From GCA-2689995 sp964529325 (GTDB lineage: Bacteria; Fidelibacterota; Marinisomatia; SCGC-AAA003-L08; GCA-2689995), in NCBI GenBank assembly GCA_964529325.1, contig CAZGWH010000008.1, positions 1 to 50,074 on the forward strand: DNA of 50,074 bases, read 5' to 3'. Of the stretch, positions 16,710-25,010 are shown in pieces. Below the pieces are notes generated by a model. It was not told the origin of the DNA and searched no databases. It saw only the letters and a list, made by a program, of their open reading frames with translations. Numbering within the stretch: position 1 is the first letter of the stretch; every line of letters begins with the position of its first letter. The translations under genes and the position numbers were made by a program.

Positions 16710-16736
16710 ATATCGAAAATTACCCATTAACTCTTA
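16710..16736 (-). promoter_or_regulatory. Candidate sigma-28 (FliA/SigD-type) promoter of the motor operon
   Basis: Read on the minus strand: TAAG, exactly 15 bases, then TTCGATAT. The B. subtilis sigma-D consensus is TAAA-N15-GCCGATAT, so 9 of 12 positions agree with correct spacing. The predicted transcript would start about 14 bases before the ATG at 16689. FliA is encoded in this window at 31837-32622. The region is AT-rich, so a chance match is possible. Confidence 0.45.
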
Positions 16737-16874
16737 ATTGATGACAGGTGCTTGAATATATTAAGTATAGAATTCTATAGCCAAGAAAAATTTTTACATC
16801 CGAAAGAAAACTTTATACCAAAACCACCATATATTGTATTATCTATTAATTAATCACAAGTATATTTTAAAATA

Positions 16875-16905
16875 TTGAAACTTTTATATCCAACAATTTT
16901 ATAAT
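16875..16905 (+). promoter_or_regulatory. Candidate sigma-70-type promoter of panDBC
   Basis: TTGAAA at 16875-16880 and TATAAT at 16900-16905 are separated by 19 bases, slightly longer than ideal. The predicted start would leave a leader of about 20-25 bases before the panD ribosome-binding site GGAGAG at 16926-16931. The rest of the 16690-16923 interval shows no other feature apart from the sigma-28-like site on the other strand. Confidence 0.4.
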
Positions 16906-16935
16906 AAATTACTTAGCTAAATTTTGGAGAGTTTT

Positions 16936-17316
16936 TTGCAAAGATACTTCTTTAAATGTAAAATTCACAGGGCAACTGTTACAGAAGCAGATTTAAATTA
17001 TATTGGTTCAATAACAATCGATGAAGATTTATTAGATGCCGCAGGATTGTCAGAGCATGAAAAAGTACATGTATTGGATATTACAAATGGTAATCGTATT
17101 GAAACCTATATCATTAAAGGTAAAAGGGGTTCAGGAGAAATATGTATAAATGGGGCAGCAGCCCATCTAATTCATACAGGTGATCTTGTGATCATAGTTG
17201 CCTATTGTATTCTTAATGAGAGTGAAATTTCAGAATATGAACCAATAACAGTACATGTAGATGAACAAAATAGGATTGCTAAAAAGCTTCCTGAATCTGT
17301 TTTATCTCTCAATTAA
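16936..17316 (+). CDS. panD: Aspartate 1-decarboxylase proenzyme
   Basis: Makes beta-alanine from L-aspartate for pantothenate and CoA synthesis. The proenzyme self-cleaves to create a pyruvoyl cofactor. I place the start at the TTG at 16936 because GGAGAG lies five bases before it, and because this start puts the 'YIGS' cleavage site exactly at Gly24-Ser25 as in characterised PanD. An upstream TTG at 16924 would overlap the ribosome-binding site. The signature 'CKIHRATVTEADLNYIGSIT' is intact, as are 'GKRGSGEICINGAAA' and 'GDLVIIVAY'. It is the first gene of panD-panB-panC, with 3 bases to panB. Confidence 0.95.
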   Translation: MQRYFFKCKIHRATVTEADLNYIGSITIDEDLLDAAGLSEHEKVHVLDITNGNRIETYIIKGKRGSGEICINGAAAHLIHTGDLVIIVAYCILNESEISEYEPITVHVDEQNRIAKKLPESVLSLN

Positions 17317-17319
17317 TCA

Positions 17320-18150
17320 TTGAATAAAATAACTATTCAAAAAATATTAGAGTTAAAAAATTCTAATAAACCTTTTGCAACTCTAACGGCATACGATTTT
17401 ACATCTGCAAAAATAGTTGATTCTACTGGAATTCCAATAATATTAGTTGGTGATAGTGCCGCAATGGTAATGTTAGGGTATGAAAATACTTTACCAATTA
17501 CAATGGAGGAGATGGCAATATTTGTTAAAGCAGTTTCTCGGGGAGTAAACAATGCACTTGTTGTAGCAGATATGCCCTTTATGTCCTACCAATCTTCCGT
17601 AGAGAATGCATTAACAAATGCGGGATTCTTTATTAAAGAATGCAATGCAAACGCGGTGAAACTTGAAGGCGGTGAAAATGTTATTCCTCAAATTTCGGCT
17701 ATTGTCCAAGCTGGAATTCCCGTAATGGGGCATTTAGGATTAACTCCCCAGTCCGTTCATCAAATGTCTGGATATAAAATTCAAGGGAAAGATGAAAATT
17801 CAGCAAAAGAAATAATTAAGAATGCAATTGCAATCCAAAGTGCAGGTGCTTTTTCAATTGTATTAGAAGGTATTCCCACAGAACTTGCAAAAATTATAAC
17901 AGAAAAATTAATGATTCCAACAATTGGAATTGGAGCTGGATCATTCTGTGATGGTCAAATTCAAGTTTATCATGATATTTTAGGATTAGATAATACATTC
18001 AACCCTAAACACGCCAAACAATTTGCTAAAATGCAAGATGATTCAACAGAGGCAATAAAAGCCTATATTAAAGAAGTTGAATCCAAAAAATTTCCATCAG
18101 AAAAAAATTCTACCAAACTTAATCCAAAAGTTTTAAAAACTATTTCATAA
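17320..18150 (+). CDS. panB: 3-methyl-2-oxobutanoate hydroxymethyltransferase
   Basis: Transfers a hydroxymethyl group from methylene-tetrahydrofolate to 2-oxoisovalerate to give ketopantoate, the first committed step of pantoate synthesis. The 276-residue protein carries 'ATLTAYDFTSAKIVD', the Mg-binding 'VGDSAAMV', 'VADMPFMSY', 'AVKLEGG', 'GHLGLTPQSVHQMSGY' and 'GIGAG', all typical of PanB. It starts with TTG three bases after panD and ends three bases before panC, so translation is probably coupled. No ketopantoate reductase (panE) is adjacent; IlvC or a distant gene must supply it. Confidence 0.96.
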   Translation: MNKITIQKILELKNSNKPFATLTAYDFTSAKIVDSTGIPIILVGDSAAMVMLGYENTLPITMEEMAIFVKAVSRGVNNALVVADMPFMSYQSSVENALTNAGFFIKECNANAVKLEGGENVIPQISAIVQAGIPVMGHLGLTPQSVHQMSGYKIQGKDENSAKEIIKNAIAIQSAGAFSIVLEGIPTELAKIITEKLMIPTIGIGAGSFCDGQIQVYHDILGLDNTFNPKHAKQFAKMQDDSTEAIKAYIKEVESKKFPSEKNSTKLNPKVLKTIS

Positions 18151-18153
18151 ACA

Positions 18154-18996
18154 GTGGAAATTTTTAAAGATATAAATACTTTAAAAGAATGGCGAAAGTT
18201 ACAATCTAAAAAAATTGGTCTTATCCCTACAATGGGTGCAATACATAATGGCCACTTATCCCTTATTCAAAAATCAAAGCAACTATGTAATCAAACTATT
18301 GTTAGTATTTTTGTCAACCCAATTCAATTTAATCAGAAAAAAGATTTTAATAACTACCCAAAACCAGTCGAAAACGACATTAACATCTTAAATTCAGAAA
18401 ATGTTGATGCTTTATTTTTACCAACTAATAATTCAATGTATCCGAATAAATATTCAACATTTGTTAATGAATCAAAAGTAAGCTCAGGGTTAGAAGGGAA
18501 ATCACGCCCTGGCCACTTTAAAGGTGTTACAACTATTGTCGCCAAATTATTCAATATCATAAATCCAACAGATGTTTTTTTTGGAGAAAAAGATGCCCAG
18601 CAATTAAGGGTAATTCAAAGAATGGTCATTGATTTAAATTTTGATATAAATATTATACCATGCCCAACAATTCGTGAAAAATCTGGACTTGCAATGAGTT
18701 CGCGTAATAAAAATTTAAATAAAGTTGATTTTAATAATGCGAGTATTATTTATAAAGGATTAAAACTTGCTGAAACAGCACTTAACAGCGGTGAAATATC
18801 AGTTGTAAATTTAAAGAAATTTATAAAAGCAAAAATTAATACAGTTAAAAATGCAGAAGTAATTTATGTGTCTATTGCAAATAGTGAAACTTTAGTTGAA
18901 CTAAATGAAATAAATTCCAACCAAATATTAATTAGCGTTGCTGTTCAATTTGGAGATGTAAGATTGATAGATAATATAACTTATTCATTTTCTTGA
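18154..18996 (+). CDS. panC: Pantothenate synthetase
   Basis: Joins pantoate and beta-alanine with ATP to make pantothenate, the last step of the operon's pathway. The 280-residue protein has 'IPTMGAIHNGHLSLI' (the HxGH nucleotide-binding motif), 'VSIFVNPIQFN', 'FFGEKDAQQL' and 'MSSRNKNL', all family hallmarks. It starts with GTG three bases after panB, so the three genes of this operon use TTG, TTG and GTG. Its 3' end overlaps the 3' end of the convergent nadB by 16 bases, with no terminator between them. Confidence 0.96.
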   Translation: MEIFKDINTLKEWRKLQSKKIGLIPTMGAIHNGHLSLIQKSKQLCNQTIVSIFVNPIQFNQKKDFNNYPKPVENDINILNSENVDALFLPTNNSMYPNKYSTFVNESKVSSGLEGKSRPGHFKGVTTIVAKLFNIINPTDVFFGEKDAQQLRVIQRMVIDLNFDINIIPCPTIREKSGLAMSSRNKNLNKVDFNNASIIYKGLKLAETALNSGEISVVNLKKFIKAKINTVKNAEVIYVSIANSETLVELNEINSNQILISVAVQFGDVRLIDNITYSFS

Positions 18997-20525
18997 ATAA
19001 AATGAGTGCCTCTACTTTCTCTAGATTCTAAAGTCGCAGAAACAACTGATAATGCGGTTTGTACCCCATTTCTTAATTCTAAAATTTCTCTCGTCAGTTT
19101 TACTTTCCTATAAAATTCTTCAATTTCACTTTGTAAATGCCGTAGAATTGTTCTCGCTCTAATTAATCGACCTTTCGTCCTAATTAAACCAACATAATTC
19201 CACATTGTATTTTTTATTGTCAACCAATCCTGTGCAATTAATGCGGGATCAATTTCTTTATATTCTTGTTCCCAAGACCAAATTTCAGGGAAATAATTAT
19301 TTTCATCTCTTTCAATCGAAACATCATTACCTGCATTTACACCCCAAATTAAGCATTCTAAGAGCGATGAACTTGCTAAACGATTTGACCCATGAAGACC
19401 AGTACAAGAAACTTCACCAATAGCGTATAATCGTTTTAATGAAGTTTTTCCAACAGAGTTTACACCTATTCCTCCGCATGAATAATGTGCTGATGGTACA
19501 ACAGGGATTTGCTCTTTTGTGATATCAATTCCAATTTCAACGCATTTATTATAAATTGCAGGAAATCGATTAATTATTTCAGAAGATTTTTTATGACTTA
19601 TATCTAGGTAAACACAGGGATGGCCTGTATCTAACATTGTCTGGTGAATACCTCTTGAAACTACATCTCTTGGTGCAAGCGAACCGTCAGGATGGAAATT
19701 AGACATAAATTCATCACCATTTTTATCTATAAGAATTGCACCTTCGCCACGCAATGCTTCACTTATTAAAAAACGCCCTGTATCATGAAATAATGTTGTG
19801 GGATGGAATTGGATATATTCCAAATTAAAACATCTAACACCTGCTCTCCATGCCATTGCAATACCATCACCTCGAGCTTCTTCAGGGTTAGATGTATGTA
19901 AATAAATTTGACCCAGCCCACCAGAGGCTAATATTGTATTTTTTGCCTTAATAGGAAAAATTTCTGTTGAATTCATATCCAATACAATTGCACCAAAACA
20001 TGCAGGTTTCTTATAAATATCAATATAATTTTTTGAATGATGAGAAAGTGTTAATAAATCAATGGCAAAATGTTCAGTCAAAATTTGAATATTGGGATGA
20101 TTATTAACTTCAGTTAATATTTTCTCTTGAATTCCTTTACCTGTTTGGTCTTTTACATGAATAATTCGAGGTTCAGAGTGTGCGGCCTCAGAAGTTAAAT
20201 GTAATGTGTTTTCAGATTGATCAAATGGGATATTGAATCTATCAATTAACCATTTTTCAACATATTTAGAACCATTATTTACAAGCTCATCAATTGCAGG
20301 ATTCCAGCAATTTCCTGCTCCTGCCTTTAGAATATCAGATTTTAATTTTTCAGGACTATCATTTATTCCTTTAAAAATTATTCCACCTTGAGCATGAGGT
20401 GTATTTCCACTCAATAATGTTTTTGTTTTTGTTATTAATATTACTTTTTTACCATTATCAGCAGAAACAATTGCAGAAATTACTCCTGCTAACCCAGAAC
20501 CGATAATAAGTATATCTGTCTTCAA
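18981..20525 (-). CDS. nadB: L-aspartate oxidase
   Basis: FAD enzyme that oxidises L-aspartate to iminoaspartate, the first step of de novo NAD synthesis. The N-terminal dinucleotide fold is 'ILIIGSGLAGVISAIVSADN'. Further hallmarks are 'NTPHAQGGI', 'HPTTLF', 'EALRGEGAIL' and 'GSNRLASSSLLE'. The 514 residues match the NadB family and are shorter than succinate dehydrogenase or fumarate reductase flavoproteins, and the nadA-nadC context settles the choice. It is the last gene of nadA-nadC-nadB, overlapping nadC by 4 bases, and it also overlaps panC tail to tail. Confidence 0.95.
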   Translation of the reverse strand: MKTDILIIGSGLAGVISAIVSADNGKKVILITKTKTLLSGNTPHAQGGIIFKGINDSPEKLKSDILKAGAGNCWNPAIDELVNNGSKYVEKWLIDRFNIPFDQSENTLHLTSEAAHSEPRIIHVKDQTGKGIQEKILTEVNNHPNIQILTEHFAIDLLTLSHHSKNYIDIYKKPACFGAIVLDMNSTEIFPIKAKNTILASGGLGQIYLHTSNPEEARGDGIAMAWRAGVRCFNLEYIQFHPTTLFHDTGRFLISEALRGEGAILIDKNGDEFMSNFHPDGSLAPRDVVSRGIHQTMLDTGHPCVYLDISHKKSSEIINRFPAIYNKCVEIGIDITKEQIPVVPSAHYSCGGIGVNSVGKTSLKRLYAIGEVSCTGLHGSNRLASSSLLECLIWGVNAGNDVSIERDENNYFPEIWSWEQEYKEIDPALIAQDWLTIKNTMWNYVGLIRTKGRLIRARTILRHLQSEIEEFYRKVKLTREILELRNGVQTALSVVSATLESRESRGTHFIQENE

Positions 20526-21388
20526 AGAGATTTAAATTCCAAGCGAATATCTGAACTTTTAACAGAATGTGTTAAACCACCAATCGAAATTGCATTTATT
20601 CCCGTATTTAAATAGTTTTGAAATTTCTCAAATGTCATCCCTCCTGAAGATTCAATAAAAACATCTTCATCACTTTTAAAATCACGAATAAATTTTACAG
20701 CTTTAATTGTTTCATTTGGAGACATATTATCAAGTAAAAAACCATCTACTCCAATTTCAAGTGCTTCTTCAATTTGCTCAAAATAATCAACTTCTAATTC
20801 AATTGGTAAATTAAATTTTTCATCTTTTATCATTTGAATTGCAGGTGTTACTCCACCAGCAGATTGAATATGATTATCTTTTATTAAAATACCATCGGAT
20901 AAACTAAATCGATGATTTTTTCCACCACCACAAGTTACTGCATATTTTTCAAATTTTCGTAATCCTGGTGTTGTCTTCCGTGTGTCTAAAATCCATACAT
21001 CATATTTATCTGCAATTTCAGTAAAAGATTTAACATTAGTTGCAATCCCACACATTCGTTGAATTAAATTCAACATTACCCGTTCTCGTGAAAGGATTTG
21101 AATTGCATTTCCTATTATTTCACCAATTACCTCACCACTTTTTACTTTTTGACCTTCAGTAGTAAATAATTCAATTTTAGCTATGTCTTTAAAAGTAGCA
21201 TTAATTACAGGTCCTCCAGAAAAAACTAAATCTTCAACAGCTTGTATTTCAGCTCTTATTTCTGCATTTTGAGGTACAGTTCCAATCGATGTTTTATCTC
21301 CATTCGGAATATCTTCTAAAAGAAATTCTTTTATTTTTTTTAATAAATAATTTTCAGAAAGTTCGGTGTGTTGTGCATAAGAAATCAA
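20522..21388 (-). CDS. nadC: Nicotinate-nucleotide diphosphorylase (carboxylating)
   Basis: Converts quinolinate and phosphoribosyl pyrophosphate to nicotinate mononucleotide, the third step of de novo NAD synthesis. The 288-residue protein shows 'EDIPNGDKTS', 'LNLIQRMCGIAT', 'LDTRKTTPGLR', 'NHRFSLSDGILIKDNHI' and 'IESSGGM', all binding-site signatures of the family. It overlaps nadA upstream and nadB downstream by 4 bases each (ATGA-type), so the three enzymes of the pathway are translationally coupled. Confidence 0.96.
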   Translation of the reverse strand: MISYAQHTELSENYLLKKIKEFLLEDIPNGDKTSIGTVPQNAEIRAEIQAVEDLVFSGGPVINATFKDIAKIELFTTEGQKVKSGEVIGEIIGNAIQILSRERVMLNLIQRMCGIATNVKSFTEIADKYDVWILDTRKTTPGLRKFEKYAVTCGGGKNHRFSLSDGILIKDNHIQSAGGVTPAIQMIKDEKFNLPIELEVDYFEQIEEALEIGVDGFLLDNMSPNETIKAVKFIRDFKSDEDVFIESSGGMTFEKFQNYLNTGINAISIGGLTHSVKSSDIRLEFKSL

Positions 21389-22305
21389 CTGAGTGATAAC
21401 ATCCTTTCTAATGGTTTTAATGCTTTTATTCTAAGTTCTTCAGACATTATTATTTGTGGTTCAAGTGTTTCTAATGCAGAAGCCATTTTTTCAAGTGTAT
21501 TTAATCTCATGTGTGGACACTCATTACATGAACATCCTTCTTGATTTGGTGCTGTCAAATATGTTTTATGTGGAGCAATTTTCTTCATTTGATGAATAAC
21601 ACCTGGCTCAGTAACAATAATAAAAATATCTTTTGAAGAAGTTGTTGCATGATTTATGAGTGCTGTTGTCGAACCGATTATGTCTGCATGTTGTAATATA
21701 TTTTCTTGACATTCTGGATGGGCTAATACTTCAGCATTGGGATTTTGTACTTTCAATTTAATTAATTCTCTTTCAGAAAAAATTTCATGTACTTGACAAG
21801 AACCATCCCACAAAACCATATCTCGTCCAATTTTTTTACTTAAAAAAGAACCTAGAAATCGGTCTGGTGCAAAAATAATTTTTTCATTTTTGGGTAAACT
21901 ATTTATTATTTTTTCTGCATTTGATGATGTACAAATTATATCTGACATTGCCTTTATTTCAGCAGAACAATTAATATATGAAATAACAGTATGATTGGGA
22001 TAATGCTTTAACCAATTTCTAAATTTCTCTGGTGGGGCGCTGTCTGCTAAAGAACAGCCAGCATCTAAATCAGGTAAAATAACGGTTTTTTTAGGATTTA
22101 ATATTTTAGCTGTTTCACACATGAAATGAACACCACAAAATAATATTACATCCGCGTCTGTTTTTTTTGCATACTGTGCCAATGCCAAACTATCACCCAT
22201 AAAATCTGCAACATCTTGAATATCAGGATCTTGGTAAAAATGGGCTAATATAACAGCATTTCGTTCTTTTTTTAATTGTTCTATTTTAGAAAATATATCC
22301 GACAT
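21385..22305 (-). CDS. nadA: Quinolinate synthase (4Fe-4S)
   Basis: Condenses iminoaspartate with dihydroxyacetone phosphate to quinolinate using a [4Fe-4S] cluster. The 306-residue size fits the compact type known from Thermotoga and Pyrococcus. Visible are 'AHFYQDPDIQDVADFMGDSL', the first probable cluster ligand C84 in 'DAGCSLAD', the second C170 in 'WDGSCQVH', and a C-terminal 'GCSCNECPHM' whose cysteines (C258, C260, C263) include the third ligand. The Cys-rich C-terminus resembles the E. coli type, in which extra cysteines may form a disulfide. It starts 2 bases after the Nudix gene. Confidence 0.96.
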   Translation of the reverse strand: MSDIFSKIEQLKKERNAVILAHFYQDPDIQDVADFMGDSLALAQYAKKTDADVILFCGVHFMCETAKILNPKKTVILPDLDAGCSLADSAPPEKFRNWLKHYPNHTVISYINCSAEIKAMSDIICTSSNAEKIINSLPKNEKIIFAPDRFLGSFLSKKIGRDMVLWDGSCQVHEIFSERELIKLKVQNPNAEVLAHPECQENILQHADIIGSTTALINHATTSSKDIFIIVTEPGVIHQMKKIAPHKTYLTAPNQEGCSCNECPHMRLNTLEKMASALETLEPQIIMSEELRIKALKPLERMLSLS

Positions 22306-22307
22306 TT

Positions 22308-22781
22308 TTATTTTATTTTATTTGGATAAAATATTACTGAATGTGATTTTAACTTTTTATTTTTATAAATAAATTTAGCTGAAAAAAACTTATTTTTATT
22401 CGTCCAATCCATGAAAATTTTATCACCCTCCCATAAATTTAAAGACGATATTTTTTCGTCTTCAATCCATTCTAAATTGCCTTCATCAGAATCGATTAAT
22501 TCACCAGAAAATTCTGTTGATGAAAAAATAAATACAAACCAATCTTTAATATCATCAAAAGCGGGAAAAGAAATCCATCCATGTAAAGTAGGGTTTATTA
22601 TTTTCAAGCCACTTTCTTCTTCTATTTCTCTAATCACACATTCTTCGGGAGTTTCTCCTGGTTCGAACTTCCCACCTAAACCATTCCATTTTCCTTCATG
22701 CATATCATTTTCTTTTTTTACACGATGAAGCATGAGTGTTTTATTATTTTGTTTTAAATAACATAATGTAGCAAGTTGCAT
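22308..22781 (-). CDS. Nudix hydrolase (MutT/8-oxo-dGTPase-like)
   Basis: A 157-residue nucleoside-diphosphate-linked hydrolase. A complete Nudix box lies at residues 37-59, with the REIEEESGL core (R51, E52, E55, E56). The N-terminus 'ATLCYLKQNNKTLMLHRVKK' and the segment 'KWNGLGGKFEPGETPEE' resemble the MTH1/MutT group that removes oxidised purine nucleotides, so nucleotide-pool cleaning is likely but not proven. It is in the same run as nadA (2-base gap) and the zinc-ribbon membrane protein (5-base gap). An NADH-pyrophosphatase-like role is possible given the NAD neighbours, but the zinc site of NudC is absent. Confidence 0.85.
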   Translation of the reverse strand: MQLATLCYLKQNNKTLMLHRVKKENDMHEGKWNGLGGKFEPGETPEECVIREIEEESGLKIINPTLHGWISFPAFDDIKDWFVFIFSSTEFSGELIDSDEGNLEWIEDEKISSLNLWEGDKIFMDWTNKNKFFSAKFIYKNKKLKSHSVIFYPNKIK

Positions 22782-22786
22782 TCAGA

Positions 22787-23254
22787 TTACCTAAAATTCA
22801 ACCTTGATGTATTACATTTTTCACAAAAATAATGTCGAATCTTTACAAATAAAATCCGTGCTAAAATTTTATGAAATGTATCTTTTCGCTTCCTTAACAT
22901 TTTTGATTCACATTCAAGGCATTCCTTTCCACAATTCCAATCAGTTAAGACCATTTTTCTGTATCTAAAATATATTAAAATAAATGCAGTTGAAATTAAA
23001 ATCATACCAATAATATCAGATCCTTCTCGTGATTCAATAAATGAAGAAAATGATGAAAATCTATTTTGAATAAAATTTAGAATAGATTTAAATATAAATT
23101 TAATATAGGCTAAAATTGTAGATTTTATTTCTAAGTTTTCAACTAATAAAAATACACCTGAAGTAATTAAAAATAAAATTAATAATTCAAATGAATATTT
23201 TTTTACAAATGATTTTTTTCGCCGTTTAGATTTTTTTCTTTTTATCTCTGTCAT
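22787..23254 (-). CDS. Small membrane protein with zinc-ribbon-like C-terminus
   Basis: I do not recognise this family. The 155-residue protein has a strongly basic N-terminus (residues 5-20), two predicted membrane helices (about 22-39 and 80-97) and a C-terminal cytoplasmic tail. Two CxxC pairs in that tail (C112/C115 and C144/C147) probably bind zinc; a further Cys lies at 108. It appears to be the first gene of a run leading through the Nudix hydrolase into nadA-nadC-nadB. Nothing ties it to NAD synthesis except position. Confidence 0.6.
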   Translation of the reverse strand: MTEIKRKKSKRRKKSFVKKYSFELLILFLITSGVFLLVENLEIKSTILAYIKFIFKSILNFIQNRFSSFSSFIESREGSDIIGMILISTAFILIYFRYRKMVLTDWNCGKECLECESKMLRKRKDTFHKILARILFVKIRHYFCEKCNTSRLNFR

Positions 23255-23319
23255 GTCTTAAAATATGTTTAATTTAATAACTATAATTTACCTTAAAATA
23301 AAAGAGTGGAAAAATATAA

Positions 23320-23847
23320 ATGAATATGAATAAATATACAATAATTCTTCTAATATCAATTACCAGTTCAATCTTATTCTCATCTGATTGCAATTTAATT
23401 ATTGGAGAAAATGCACCTGATTTTTCATTAAAAGATCAAAATGATTCACTACATACACTTTCTATATATCATGGAAAAAAATTAGCATTATACTTTTATC
23501 CAAAGGATAATACGCCTGGTTGTACAAAAGAAGCATGTAGTATTCGTGATAATTATTTAGTTCTTACCGATAATAATATTTCAATATTAGGTGTAAGTTA
23601 TGATAATTCTAAAAATCATAATTCATTTATAGAAAAACATAATTTACCATTTAATTTACTCAGTGATATTGATAAATCTGTATCTAAAAAATATTGTGCA
23701 GACGGTTGGTTTATGCCAAAACGAAAAACAATATTGATAGATGAAAATGGAATTATAATTTATATATTTGAAGATGTTAATGCTGGACAGCATGGGATTG
23801 AAATATTAGATAAATTCTACCCACCTGAAAAAGACAATGAAAAATAA
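23320..23847 (+). CDS. bcp: Exported peroxiredoxin of the Bcp/PrxQ type
   Basis: Thiol peroxidase reducing hydrogen peroxide and organic peroxides. The core 'FYPKDNTPGCTKEACSIRD' carries the peroxidatic Cys (C68) and the PrxQ-type resolving Cys five residues later (C73). Unlike the usual cytosolic Bcp (about 155 residues), this one is 175 residues and begins with a hydrophobic segment (5-21) that looks like a signal peptide, so it probably works in the periplasm. Its electron donor may be an envelope thioredoxin-like protein such as the TlpA-like protein at 16-1044; that link is speculative. It overlaps the next gene by 11 bases. Confidence 0.88.
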   Translation: MNMNKYTIILLISITSSILFSSDCNLIIGENAPDFSLKDQNDSLHTLSIYHGKKLALYFYPKDNTPGCTKEACSIRDNYLVLTDNNISILGVSYDNSKNHNSFIEKHNLPFNLLSDIDKSVSKKYCADGWFMPKRKTILIDENGIIIYIFEDVNAGQHGIEILDKFYPPEKDNEK

Positions 23848-24886
23848 CACTATTCATAATGGTCGCGGAGTACAATCAAATCCAAAAAATAGATTTGAAT
23901 CTAGAGAAAATATTTATGAATACATTGATGAATTAACACCCTCCCCAAAAACAGAATTAATTATTGATCATTCAAAAACAATTCTATCATATAACCAAAG
24001 TCCAGATATTCCATTCAATGTGAGTCTAAATCCATACAGAGGATGTGAACATGGTTGTTCTTATTGCTATGCAAGACCATTCCATGAATTTTTAGGAATG
24101 TCATCGGGATTAGACTTTGAAACCAAAATTATGGTAAAAGAAAAAGCTCCCGAATTACTGAAAAAAGAACTTTCAGCCAAAAAGTGGAAACCACAATTAA
24201 TCTCATTTAGTGGTATAACCGATCCATATCAACCAATCGAAAAAAAATTAAAAATCACAAGAAATTGCTTGAAAGTATTAGCCGATTTTAAAAACCCCGT
24301 TGCCATTATTACAAAAAATGATATGGTAAAAAGAGATATTGATATTTTAAAATCAATGTCTGAAATAAATACTGTTTCAGTAATGATTTCAATAACCACA
24401 TTAGATAATGATTTATGCAATAAAATGGAGCCTCGGACTTCTCGACCTCAAAATAGACTTAACGCGATTAAAGAATTAACCGAAAATGGAATCCCAACAG
24501 GTGTAATGATTGCACCCACTATTCCTGGGTTAAATAATCATGAAATACCTAAAATAATAGAACAGGCAAAATTACATGGAGCACACTTTATTGGTTATAC
24601 CATTTTACGATTACCATTTGCTGTTGAACAATTATTTAAAGATTGGCTACAAACTCATTTTCCTGCAAAATTTAATAAAATAATATCACTTCTTTCTGAT
24701 TGCCGTGATGGAAATATAAAAGAAAAAAGAATACATCATCGAATGACAGGTAAGGGAAAATATGCAAAACAAATCTTGGATTTATTTAATCTGTGCATGA
24801 AAAAACACAGCTTAACAACAAAAGGACCAGAACTTAATACAGCTCTATTTAAAAACCCAAATGATAAACAAATTTTACTTTTTTAA
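23837..24886 (+). CDS. PA0069/SplB-related radical SAM protein
   Basis: Radical S-adenosylmethionine protein of 349 residues. The [4Fe-4S] motif is CxxxCxxC at C70, C74 and C77 ('YRGCEHGCSYCYARP'). The surrounding 'NVSLNPYRGC', 'LISFSGITDPYQPIE' and 'SISTTL'-like stretch ('MISITTLDND') are typical of the PA0069 family, which is related to spore photoproduct lyase but of unproven function. Its start lies inside the end of bcp, so the two are co-translated. A DNA or nucleotide repair role is often supposed for the family; nothing here confirms it. Confidence 0.85.
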   Translation: MKNNTIHNGRGVQSNPKNRFESRENIYEYIDELTPSPKTELIIDHSKTILSYNQSPDIPFNVSLNPYRGCEHGCSYCYARPFHEFLGMSSGLDFETKIMVKEKAPELLKKELSAKKWKPQLISFSGITDPYQPIEKKLKITRNCLKVLADFKNPVAIITKNDMVKRDIDILKSMSEINTVSVMISITTLDNDLCNKMEPRTSRPQNRLNAIKELTENGIPTGVMIAPTIPGLNNHEIPKIIEQAKLHGAHFIGYTILRLPFAVEQLFKDWLQTHFPAKFNKIISLLSDCRDGNIKEKRIHHRMTGKGKYAKQILDLFNLCMKKHSLTTKGPELNTALFKNPNDKQILLF

Positions 24887-25010
24887 TTTTTAACTTTAAT
24901 TATGGGGAAATGTAGTATTTTTATATTGAGAATGAAAATTATAATTAGTAGTTCTAAATTATTTATAATATTAGTTACAGTAAAACTAAAAGAAAAGATA
25001 TAATTGATAA

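Noticed and set aside
16924..16935. TTG at 16924 as the panD start
   Set aside because: It would overlap the ribosome-binding site GGAGAG and shift the processing site from Gly24-Ser25 to Gly28-Ser29.
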